A stretch of 7,089 nt of DNA from an uncultured Thalassospira sp. Lineage in GTDB: Bacteria > Pseudomonadota > Alphaproteobacteria > Rhodospirillales_A > Thalassospiraceae. The position numbers were made by a program, and so were the translations under genes. Where the stretch lies: assembly GCA_946885765.1 (NCBI GenBank), contig CAMPHD010000171.1, positions 1 through 7,089 of the forward strand, given 5' to 3'. Below the pieces are notes generated by a model. The model saw nothing but the letters and a program-made list of their open reading frames with translations. It was not told the DNA's origin and did no database searches. Positions 1 through 6,595 of the stretch are shown here, piece by piece; the first letter of the stretch is position 1, and every line of letters begins with the position of its first letter.

Positions 1-939
1 GACAAACTCGTCATGCAGGCTTTCATGGACCAGAATGCGCGAGGACGCCGTGCAGCTCTGGCCCTGACGGGTAAAGCGCATGCCGCCAATTGCCCCCGCA
101 ATGGCTTTGTCCAGATCCGCGTCACCCATCACGATCATCGGGGACTTGCCACCCAGTTCCAGCGTGACCGGGATCAGTTTTTCGGCGGCTGCGCGGTAAA
201 CCGTGCGACCGGTCTCGACCGATCCGGTGAAGGAAACCTTTTTGACATCCTTGTGCGCGACCAGCGGACCGCCGCATCCCGGACCAAAGCCCGACAGAAT
301 GTTCAAGACGCCCTTTGGCAGAACCTGCTGCATGATCTGGCAGACGCGAAGGACGGTAAAGGGCGTGTCTTCTGCCGATTTAACGACAACGGTGTTGCCC
401 GCAACCAATGCCGGGGCAACCTTGATCGCCATCAGAAGCAGCGGCACGTTCCAGGGAATGATCGCACCAACAACGCCAACCGGTTCACGTGTCGTCAGGG
501 TCATCATGTTCGGATTGAACGGAATGGTTTCGCCCTTCAGTTCCGAAGCAAGGCCGCCGAAGAAGGTGAACATATCGGCAAGAACCGATGCCTCGACCCG
601 GCTTTCGGTTCGCAATGCCTTGCCGGATTCAAGGGCGACCAGACGGCCCAGTTCCTCAACATGCTGCGTCAGGATACGCCCGCATTCCGCAACCAGTTTG
701 CCGCGTTCGCGGGCAGGGCGGTTCGCCCATTCCTTTTGGGCCTTCTTTGCCACCGAAACCGCGAAATCGACATCATCGGCATCACCTTCGGCAGCCTGCG
801 CAATGACCTTGCCGGTTGCCGGGTTCAGGACGTCGAAATTCTTGCCATTTTTGGCAGGTACAAGTTCCCCGTCGATCAGGTGACGGTGATCGAGTTCCTT
901 GACCAGTTTATGGGGATCAAGCACGGGTTCGATAGACAT
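1..939 (-). CDS. Aldehyde dehydrogenase family protein, 3' end cut off by the window edge
   Basis: NAD(P)-dependent oxidation of an aldehyde to a carboxylic acid, presumably in the cytoplasm. The visible 313 residues are the N-terminal part of a family usually about 480-500 residues long. Seen in order: IPWNVP with the oxyanion-hole Asn164; the cofactor-binding Lys187 in VVVKSAEDTP; the Rossmann glycine motif FTGSVETG at 238-244; the general-base Glu261 in LELGGKSP; and the nucleophile Cys296 in RQGQSCTASSR. All catalytic residues are therefore present and the gene looks intact as far as it goes. The ATG at 939 is chosen because AGGGAG lies about 8 bases before it. It is divergent from the decarboxylase at 1187. 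The substrate cannot be read from the sequence; an aminoaldehyde from polyamine breakdown is attractive given the neighbour but unproven. Confidence 0.93.
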   Translation of the reverse strand, partial: MSIEPVLDPHKLVKELDHRHLIDGELVPAKNGKNFDVLNPATGKVIAQAAEGDADDVDFAVSVAKKAQKEWANRPARERGKLVAECGRILTQHVEELGRLVALESGKALRTESRVEASVLADMFTFFGGLASELKGETIPFNPNMMTLTTREPVGVVGAIIPWNVPLLLMAIKVAPALVAGNTVVVKSAEDTPFTVLRVCQIMQQVLPKGVLNILSGFGPGCGGPLVAHKDVKKVSFTGSVETGRTVYRAAAEKLIPVTLELGGKSPMIVMGDADLDKAIAGAIGGMRFTRQGQSCTASSRILVHESLHDEFV

Positions 940-1004
940 TTCAGGCTCCCTGTCATATAGCTGCGCGCCCGTTTTCTGGCTGCGCGACAAAATAAGCGGT
1001 TATT

Positions 1005-1048
1005 CGGTATTGTTTTACCAATTTATCGATCCGATACCGGAAAGGCAA
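1005..1048 (-). promoter_or_regulatory. Candidate promoter and inverted repeat upstream of the aldehyde dehydrogenase
   Basis: Reading the minus strand, TTGCCT (1048-1043) and TAAATT (1025-1020) are separated by 17 bases and resemble weak sigma-70 elements. An inverted repeat CGGTAT (1005-1010) / ATACCG (1034-1039), centres 29 bp apart, brackets the -10 box, as a regulator site might. Both calls rest on short matches and are tentative. Confidence 0.25.
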
Positions 1049-1088
1049 GGTCCTTTCACCATCTTAGGCATGACAGTCAGGGGCAGGG

Positions 1089-1118
1089 TTGATAGGGTTA
1101 GGGTCATGACCCTACATT
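1089..1118 (+). promoter_or_regulatory. Candidate promoter with a 16-bp palindromic operator before the decarboxylase
   Basis: TTGATA (1089-1094, 5/6 match to the -35 consensus) and TACATT (1113-1118, 4/6 match to the -10) are 18 bases apart. The perfect palindrome TAGGGTCATGACCCTA (1099-1114) fills the spacer and touches the -10, the classical place for a repressor site. Transcription would begin near 1125 and leave a leader of about 60 bases before the ATG at 1187. A weak hairpin, GCATTC/GAATGC (1130-1135 and 1144-1149), lies in that leader. The palindrome is certain; its function and the promoter are inferred. Confidence 0.45.
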
Positions 1119-1186
1119 AAACGCGGGCTGCATTCCCGATTGTGAATGCGCCACAGATACAATTCCGTAAGGACAAGGGGATACCC

Positions 1187-2353
1187 ATGCCGCGCCATTT
1201 CGACACGACGTTTGATGTTGTCCGTGAACTTAAGCCATCTTATCCGGTTTATTGCCTGCGCCCTGACATCCTGCGTGAATCGGCCAAACGGTTTGTCGAT
1301 ATGTTTCCCGGCAATGTCCTTTATGCAGTCAAATGTAATCCGCACCCGGAAATCATGCGCTACCTGCACGAAGGCGGTGTTCGCCATTTCGATACCGCAT
1401 CGCCCGAGGAAATCGCCCTTGTCCGCCGCCAGTTTCCGGGCATGAACGTCTATTTCATGCATCCTGTCAAAAGCCGGGACGCCATTCGCAGTGCGCATCG
1501 TGTTTTCGGCGTGAAGCATTACGTGATCGATACCGAGGATGAACTTGAAAAAGTCCGCGCCGAAACCGATGGCGAGACCGATCTTGTCATTCATGTCCGC
1601 CTGGCAACCCCGCCGGCAGGGGCGGCCTATAACCTTTCGGCAAAATTCGGTGCCCGTCCGATGACGGCATCGGAACTTTTGAAAAAGGTCGATGGCTATG
1701 GCTATACAGCCGGGCTTTGCTTCCATGTCGGTTCACAATGCACGACGCCCAACGGATATCGCATTGCTGTTGAACTGATCCGGCAGGTTGTCGATTTTTC
1801 CGGGGTCAAAGTGCGCTATATTGATGTTGGTGGCGGGTTCCCTGGCCAGTATATGAATCAGCGCGCACCGGGCCTTGAGGTCTTCATGGAGGAAATCAAG
1901 GACTGCATCCGCTGGCTTGGCCTGCCCGATACCACCTTCATGTGCGAACCGGGCCGGGCGCTGGTGTCGAGTGGTGTGTCTCTGATCACGCAGGTACACC
2001 TGCGCAAGGAAGATCAGCTATTCATCAATGACGGCGTATATGGCAGCCTTTCCGAGGCTGTCACCGGGCAGTTGCGTTTCCCGGTGCGGCCGATGCGAAT
2101 TCGCGGTGATTTCAACGAAAACGACACCCTTGATTTCACGATCTATGGCCCGACCTGCGACAACATGGATGTGCTTCCGGCGACGGTGACCCTGCCAGCA
2201 GACATCCGCGAAGGTGACTGGATCGAATTTGGTCATATCGGTGCTTACAGCAACGCACTTGCCACCCATTTCAACGGTTTTTACCCGGAATTGCTGGTGA
2301 CGGTTGGCGAAACATTCCCGTTTATTGATGGTGAATTTCCGCAGGTCGGCTGA
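1187..2353 (+). CDS. Fold-type III PLP-dependent decarboxylase (ornithine/lysine decarboxylase family)
   Basis: Predicted to decarboxylate a basic amino acid, most likely ornithine to putrescine, with lysine or a related amino acid possible. The 388 residues match the short bacterial form of the alanine-racemase-fold group IV decarboxylases. Seen: the PLP Schiff-base lysine Lys49 in YAVKCNP; His180 in HVGSQ, which stacks on the PLP ring; the phosphate-binding glycine loop DVGGGFP at 213-219; EPGR at 254-257; the active-site Cys324-Asp325 in GPTCDNMD, contributed across the dimer interface; and Tyr354 in GAYSNA. All catalytic residues are present. The ATG at 1187 is preferred because AAGGGG (1175-1180) sits 6 bases upstream and the family N-terminus starts here; an in-frame GTG at 1142 would add 15 residues without family support. 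matB follows 126 bp later on the same strand. Ornithine versus lysine specificity cannot be decided by eye. Confidence 0.93.
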   Translation: MPRHFDTTFDVVRELKPSYPVYCLRPDILRESAKRFVDMFPGNVLYAVKCNPHPEIMRYLHEGGVRHFDTASPEEIALVRRQFPGMNVYFMHPVKSRDAIRSAHRVFGVKHYVIDTEDELEKVRAETDGETDLVIHVRLATPPAGAAYNLSAKFGARPMTASELLKKVDGYGYTAGLCFHVGSQCTTPNGYRIAVELIRQVVDFSGVKVRYIDVGGGFPGQYMNQRAPGLEVFMEEIKDCIRWLGLPDTTFMCEPGRALVSSGVSLITQVHLRKEDQLFINDGVYGSLSEAVTGQLRFPVRPMRIRGDFNENDTLDFTIYGPTCDNMDVLPATVTLPADIREGDWIEFGHIGAYSNALATHFNGFYPELLVTVGETFPFIDGEFPQVG

Positions 2354-2408
2354 CCACCACCGCCCATAGCGGTAAAACAGTACTTGTTTGCGGATATTCT
2401 TGTGTGCA

Positions 2409-2437
2409 CTATGCTGCCCGGTATGACGCCGGGCAGC
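2409..2437 (+). promoter_or_regulatory. Perfect 11-bp hairpin in the decarboxylase-matB gap
   Basis: ATGCTGCCCGG (2409-2419) pairs exactly with CCGGGCAGCAT (2427-2437) across a 7-base loop. No T-run follows on either strand, so it is not a standard intrinsic terminator. It lies 42 bases before the matB GTG and could be a 3'-end stabiliser, a processing site or an attenuator. A smaller hairpin, ACCGC/GCGGT (2359-2373), directly follows the decarboxylase stop codon. Confidence 0.5.
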
Positions 2438-2479
2438 ATGAATGCCCGGTACAAGATCCGAAAACAGGGAAGATACGCC

Positions 2480-3994
2480 GTGACCAACAGCCTTTTCATG
2501 CGCATACAAAGCCGATTTCCATCCGACCTGTCCAAGGTCCTGATCGAAACGGCAGAAGGCACAACATACAGCTACGGCGATGCCGATGTGGCATCCGCAC
2601 GTATTGCCGGGCTTTTGACCGCGCTTGGTGCCCAAAAAGGTGATCGCGTCGCGGTTCAGGTCGATAAATCCCCCGAAGCCCTGTTCCTTTATCTGGGCTG
2701 TATCCGCGCAGGTCTGGTCTATCTGCCGCTGAATACCGCGTATCAGGCAGGTGAACTTGCCTATTTCATGGGGAACGCGGCACCGGTCATTTTTGTCTGC
2801 CAGCCGCACCGCGAAGACGAGGTAACGTCGATTGCCGACGCACAGGGCGTTGAAAAGGTTTTAACACTTGGCACATCGGGCGAGGGGACGCTGATCAATC
2901 AGGCGGCGGATTTCCCCGCCGAGTATGCCCCGGTTGCCTGTGCTGATGATGAACTTGCTGCCATTCTTTATACCTCTGGCACGACGGGCAAGCCAAAGGG
3001 CGCCATGATGACCCAGACCAATTTGTGGTCAAATGCCGCGACCCTGGAAAAGCTTTGGGGCTTTGGCCCGGACGACGTTCTTTTGCACGCGCTTCCCATT
3101 TTCCATACGCACGGGCTTTTCATCGCGTGTCATTGCGTGATGCTGTCGGGATCGAAAATGTTCTTCCTGCCGAAGTTCGACCGCGATCAGGTCATGGCGC
3201 TGCTTCCGCGCAGTACTGTGATGATGGGGGTACCGACATTCTATGTCCGGCTATTATCTGGTGATGATTTCAATGCCGATGTGACATCCGGCATGCGGCT
3301 GTTCATTTCCGGATCGGCTCCCTTGTTGCCCGAAACCTTCGTGGCCTTCAGAGAACGGACTGGCAAGGCGCTGCTGGAACGTTACGGCATGACTGAAATG
3401 GGAATGGCAACGTCCAACCCGTTAAATGGCGAGCGGATCGTGCATACGGTCGGCCCGGCCCTGCCAGATGTGGAAGTTCGGGTCTGTGACGAAAAGGGTA
3501 ATGTGCTTGGAACCGTCGAGATCGGTGTGCTGTTATCTCGAGGACCGAACGTTTTTGCGTGATACTGTCAAATGCCGGAAATGACTGTCGAGGAATTCCG
3601 CGAAGACGGGTTCTTCATTACTGGTGACATCGCCAAGATCGATGCCAAGGGATATGTCCATATCGTTGGTCGCGCCAAGGATCTTGTGATTTCCGGCGGG
3701 TTTAATGTTTACCCTAAAGAAATCGAAACGGTCATCGACAAGATGGATGGTGTTGTCGAAAGTGCCGTGATCGGTGTCGCGCATCCGGATTTCGGCGAAG
3801 CGGTTGTCGCCGTCATCGTCCGCAGTAGCGATAAACTGTCCGAAGACGATGTGGTGAATGCGATCAAGGGACAGCTTGCCAATTTCAAAGTGCCCAAGCG
3901 CGTTTTCTTCGTGTCCGAGCTTCCACGCAATGCGATGGGAAAAGTACAGAAGAATATCCTGCGCGAGGATTACAACGCGCTATTTGCCAACTAG
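2480..3994 (+). pseudogene. matB: Malonyl-CoA synthetase, interrupted by an in-frame TGA
   Basis: MatB is a cytoplasmic ANL-superfamily adenylate-forming enzyme: malonate + ATP + CoA gives malonyl-CoA + AMP + PPi. Ignoring the stop, the reading frame gives 504 residues, the usual family length. Seen: phosphate loop YTSGTTGKPKGA (164-175), PIFHTHGL (206-213), SGSAPLLP (277-284), RYGMTE (301-306), TGD (381-383), GRAKD (397-401), and the C-terminal PRNAMGKVQK with the probable catalytic Lys488. The TGA at 3560-3562 is codon 361 and keeps the same frame on both sides, so it is a nonsense codon and not a frameshift. The surrounding text reads GPNVFA-stop-YCQMPE where the family has GPNVF-x-GYW-x-MPE, so Gly is lost and the following Trp is Cys. 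A terminated product keeps the large N-terminal domain but lacks the lid domain and catalytic lysine. The GTG start at 2480 is supported by AGGGA (2466-2470) 9 bases upstream. It could be a true pseudogene, a sequencing error, or a gene rescued by reinitiation at ATG 3572. Confidence 0.9.
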
Positions 3995-4063
3995 AACGGG
4001 GCGCCACAACGGGGCGAGGGGAGCGCTTGCCCTGTCAGCACATTATCCCGAAAACAGGAAAAA

Positions 4064-4084
4064 CCCCGGCAATCAATGCCGGGG
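4064..4084. terminator. Bidirectional intrinsic terminator between matB and the DUF1127 gene
   Basis: CCCCGGC (4064-4070) pairs with GCCGGGG (4078-4084) around the loop AATCAAT. On the plus strand the stem is followed by CTTTTCTTT, and on the minus strand by TTTTT, so it can end both convergent transcripts. Confidence 0.9.
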
Positions 4085-4111
4085 CTTTTCTTTGGACGGC
4101 TACGGTCTGGC

Positions 4112-4270
4112 TTAGCGACCGAAAGCAACGCGATGTGCGACATCATCAATCATGTCACGGTTCAGGCCGATATCTGCCAGCTCACGTGCATCAAGTTTAC
4201 GGAGCGCAGTCTGGGTCTGGTACTGAACACGAAGGGCGCGCAGGAAAGCAAAAATCTTGGTTACGATCAT
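4112..4270 (-). CDS. Small DUF1127 (YjiS-like) protein
   Basis: A 52-residue basic protein. Its central segment, LRKLDARELADIGLNRDMI (residues 23-41), matches the DUF1127 signature of a Leu-x-x-Leu-Asp turn followed by an Asp-Ile-Gly-Leu-x-Arg helix. Start at 4270: AGGTGA lies immediately upstream and no in-frame alternative start is near. There is no signal peptide or membrane span. Proteins of this family are abundant in alphaproteobacteria; some have been linked to RNA turnover and to phosphate or carbon metabolism, but the molecular role of this one is unknown. It is convergent with matB and shares its terminator. Two palindromes lie within 100 bp upstream and may regulate it. Confidence 0.88.
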   Translation of the reverse strand: MIVTKIFAFLRALRVQYQTQTALRKLDARELADIGLNRDMIDDVAHRVAFGR

Positions 4271-4291
4271 TTCATCACCTATTTCAAACCG

Positions 4292-4308
4292 GCCAATTTC
4301 AAATTGGC
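4292..4308. promoter_or_regulatory. 17-bp palindrome just upstream of the DUF1127 gene
   Basis: GCCAATTT-C-AAATTGGC is a perfect inverted repeat with 8-bp arms and a single central base. Its near edge is 22 bases before the DUF1127 start codon, so it would lie in the leader or over the promoter. The symmetry suits a homodimeric DNA-binding regulator; the tiny centre makes an RNA hairpin unlikely. Function is inferred. Confidence 0.4.
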
Positions 4309-4345
4309 GCTGTCATTCAGATAACCGGCATGTGCTCACCGAAGA

Positions 4346-4362
4346 TATTCCATAAAGGAATA
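4346..4362. promoter_or_regulatory. Second inverted repeat upstream of the DUF1127 gene
   Basis: TATTCC (4346-4351) and GGAATA (4357-4362) form a 6-bp inverted repeat with a 5-base centre, about 80 bases before the DUF1127 start. It could be a second operator half-pair, but repeats this short also arise by chance in AT-rich DNA. Confidence 0.25.
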
Positions 4363-4755
4363 GTTAACTGGTTTGACGTGTCGGTCTGTTTAATATGTAC
4401 CGAATGATCATCTGCATTTTTTCGCATCAACCAGTCGATACATCGTTTTTATTTCGTGAATGCAAACTACGCCCGGTTGATTGTGAAATCCAATGCGTTT
4501 TTTGCATGGCTGGCGACTGGAAAGCGCAGAAAGTCATGTTTTTGCAACGAAAACGCTTAAATAACGTCATAATACAGATTTGCTTCGTTGTTTATTGCTA
4601 TGTTTTCAGCGCATAGCTAATTAAATTACCAATCGCTTTCCAATTGAGGGCGGAACCGCTACAACAGCAATCGCGATTTTCATATGAACATATCCGGATT
4701 GACGTTTTCAGACCAATCCATGGATGGCTTTCTATCGGACAGGAGACACGGACAG

Positions 4756-5730
4756 ATGAGTATCAACCGCCCGAAGCTCAGCTTTGAGCAGGCAATTGCA
4801 GCTTATCTGCAATATGCCCCGCGTTTGCCACAGGTTGATCCGAAGTCTGTTCCTGCGAAAACACAGTATGTCGGGAACCTTCTGGAAATCGCTGATCAAT
4901 TTGATCTGATCGTGTTTGATGCTTTCGGTGTGCTCAATAGCGGGCCGCAAGCCATTCCCGGCGCGGTCGAAACGGTGGCCGCCCTTCAGAAATCGGGAAA
5001 GAAACTTGCCGTTGTCACCAATGATGCATCGAGTTCAGCCGAGGCAATTCTGGCACGGCATCGTGGGCGCGGGTTTGATTTTAACACGACAAACCTGATC
5101 AGCAGCCAGCAATTCGTGGCCCCGATGATGGAAACCTACAAGGATCTGTCCCATTGGGGAGCAATGGCACCGGTCCACTGGCCATTTGATATCCTGCCGG
5201 GCAGGGTGGAACCGCTTGGTGCGGATCGTGCGCTTTATGATGCGGTTGACGGTTTTGTTCTTATTGATTCTGAAAACTGGTCTGATATCCAGCAGAATCA
5301 TCTGGAAGAAAGCCTTGCGGCCAATCCGCGCCCCATTCTGGTCGGTAATCCCGATATCTGCGCGCCGATGGGTGCATTCCTGTCGGTTGAGTCCGGATAT
5401 TTCGCCCATAAGGCAGCAGATCGTTGCAACGTGATACCGGATTGTGTCGGCAAGCCCTATGGTCACGTGTTTGATGAAGTCCTGCGTCGTCACCCGGATA
5501 TCAGCCGGGAGCGGGTCCTGATGGTGGGTGATACGATCCATACCGATGTGCTGGGTGGACTGGCGGCAGGCATCAAGACACTTCTGGTGCATCAGGGCGG
5601 ATTCCTTGACGGCCAGGACGATATCGAAAGCCTGTTTGAAAAATCGGGTTTGCGTCCGCATTTCTGTGCGCGCGCCATTGGTCATGGCATTGACGTGTCA
5701 GGCGCCAAAAGCGAAGCCTGCTGCGCCTGA
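4756..5730 (+). CDS. HAD-superfamily class IIA (NagD-like) hydrolase family protein
   Basis: A cytoplasmic 324-residue protein of the haloacid dehalogenase superfamily, whose members usually hydrolyse phosphate monoesters by forming an aspartyl-phosphate. Seen: motif I LIVFDAFGVLNSG with nucleophile Asp55; motif II VVTND with Thr88; the cap domain between motifs II and III, ending in the NagD-type VGNPD at 197-200; motif III Lys233 in VGKPYG; motif IV VGDTIHTD with Asp259 and Asp264. The usual second Asp of motif I (general acid/base) is Phe57. That may be a subfamily trait, since related class IIA proteins carry an aromatic residue there, but it makes ordinary phosphatase chemistry uncertain. 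The ATG at 4756 is chosen because AGGAGA (4741-4746) sits 9 bases upstream; an in-frame ATG at 4684 has no ribosome site. The gene appears monocistronic. Substrate unknown. Confidence 0.9.
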   Translation: MSINRPKLSFEQAIAAYLQYAPRLPQVDPKSVPAKTQYVGNLLEIADQFDLIVFDAFGVLNSGPQAIPGAVETVAALQKSGKKLAVVTNDASSSAEAILARHRGRGFDFNTTNLISSQQFVAPMMETYKDLSHWGAMAPVHWPFDILPGRVEPLGADRALYDAVDGFVLIDSENWSDIQQNHLEESLAANPRPILVGNPDICAPMGAFLSVESGYFAHKAADRCNVIPDCVGKPYGHVFDEVLRRHPDISRERVLMVGDTIHTDVLGGLAAGIKTLLVHQGGFLDGQDDIESLFEKSGLRPHFCARAIGHGIDVSGAKSEACCA

Positions 5731-5803
5731 CAATGGATAAACGCCCCGGTAAGAACGGCCTGCCAAACGGGATTCGGACCGCTGACAAGGCACTCCCGAC
5801 CTG

Positions 5804-5886
5804 ATCGTCATTCCAGCAACGGCGGGAATCCAGCCTCTTTCAACAGGGCATGGATTCCGGGTCTGCGCTGCGCCCGGAATGACGAT
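5804..5886. repeat. REP-like palindromic intergenic element
   Basis: ATCGTCATTCC (5804-5814) pairs with GGAATGACGAT (5876-5886) to close an 83-base element. Inside are nested alternatives: ATTCC/GGAAT at 5810-5829, GGAATCCA/TGGATTCC (5825-5832 and 5851-5858), and ATTCCGGG/CCCGGAAT (5854-5861 and 5873-5880). The CGTCATTCC...GGAATCCAG core resembles dispersed palindromic repeats found between genes in many proteobacteria. It lies 73 bases after the HAD stop codon and may also act as that transcript's 3' end, as no other terminator is visible there. The interval 5731-5803 holds nothing else that I can see. Confidence 0.75.
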
Positions 5887-5959
5887 TTTGATCAACCGAC
5901 AAACCAATCCAGCCAACTCAACTCAATTCAACCCCGCTGCCCTTTGCATCGACAAGTGC

Positions 5960-6595
5960 CACCGACCGGAAGAACCGCGCCCCGGATAGAATCCGCTGCC
6001 CCAGACAAACATCCGCCGCTCTCGGTTGCGCCAAAACGTACCTCACCCCAAGGGCAACAGCACTGTCGCATGGCAGGCACACCTCCCGCCATCGATGACC
6101 GGCCTTTCGGCATCTTCGAACGCTCCTTCGGCCCACTGGCAATCGATCCCGCTACCCCTCGGCATCGCCAAACGCCACCGACCGGGTAGGCTGGACAGAA
6201 CTGGATTGCACCAGACTGACCACACGCCCCAGTCCCTGCTAAACACCTCGGGCTTTCGATGGACACTGCAAGCGCACCTCGCCCCAAGGACGAAGGCGTT
6301 GTCGCAGGGCAGGCACAAATCCCGCCATTGATGACCAGCCTTTCGGCATCTCCGAATGATCCATCGGCCCGATCGCCAAGCCACGCCAACCAATTCAGCC
6401 CGCCGATCTGATGCGGACGCAATTCGGGCCTGCTGATCCTCGACATTGCCAGACTTCACCGACCGGACTGAACCGAACCGAGCCAACTTGGCCCCGGCTA
6501 TCCCTGCCCCGAACAAACGTCCTTGCCCCAAGGACACATCTCTCCCGTCATGATAAACAACAGTTTTTCGCAAATATCCGACGGCCTCACGGCCC
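5960..6595. repeat. Degenerate C-rich tandem repeat array, about three units
   Basis: Three diverged copies follow one another. Each starts with CACCGACCGG (5960, 6176 and 6457), preceded by a CCTCGGCATCGCCAAAC-like stretch. Each contains a core that opens with CCTYRCCCCAAGG and closes with CGGCCC: 6041-6134, 6277-6370 and 6521-6595. Cores one and two are both 94 bases, with about 78 identical positions when aligned by eye without gaps; the third has lost about 20 bases. CTGCCCC-two bases-ACAAAC is shared by units one and three. The plus strand is strongly C-rich and G-poor. Long open frames exist on the minus strand in several overlapping phases, which reflects missing stop codons and not a gene. 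I do not recognise the element. The following stretch, 6596-6727, shows no gene or structure that I can support. Confidence 0.7.

Larger units (their letters stand above)
4271..4755. other. AT-rich intergenic region upstream of DUF1127 and of the HAD gene
   Basis: This 485-bp divergent gap has no credible coding frame and is visibly richer in A and T than its neighbours. It should contain the promoters of the minus-strand DUF1127 gene and the plus-strand HAD gene, but I cannot place convincing paired -35/-10 boxes for either. CATAAT at 4568-4573 is a good lone -10 match on the plus strand, with no well-spaced -35. Structured sequence is limited to the two palindromes listed separately, plus TTCATATGAA near 4680. 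Confidence 0.5.

Noticed and set aside
13..960. A 315-residue plus-strand open frame opposite the aldehyde dehydrogenase
   Set aside because: It is antisense to a clear aldehyde dehydrogenase, shows no family motifs, and arises from the codon bias of the real gene.
1142..1186. GTG start extending the decarboxylase by 15 residues
   Set aside because: The extension lacks family similarity and overlaps the leader; ATG 1187 has a suitable ribosome site.
2018..2809. 263-residue minus-strand frame across the decarboxylase-matB junction
   Set aside because: It is antisense to two well-supported genes and has no motifs.
3560..3562. TGA in matB as a selenocysteine or reassigned codon
   Set aside because: The family residue here is Gly, not Cys or Trp, no clear selenocysteine hairpin follows, and the other genes in the window use TGA as a stop (decarboxylase and HAD).
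3540..3575. Frameshift in matB
   Set aside because: Both parts lie in the same frame (2480 and 3572 differ by a multiple of 3), so it is a nonsense codon and not an indel.
4395..4616. 73-residue plus-strand frame in the AT-rich gap
   Set aside because: No ribosome site, no recognisable motif, and an unlikely amino-acid composition.
4684..4755. Earlier ATG for the HAD protein
   Set aside because: There is no ribosome-binding sequence before 4684, whereas AGGAGA precedes ATG 4756 at good spacing.
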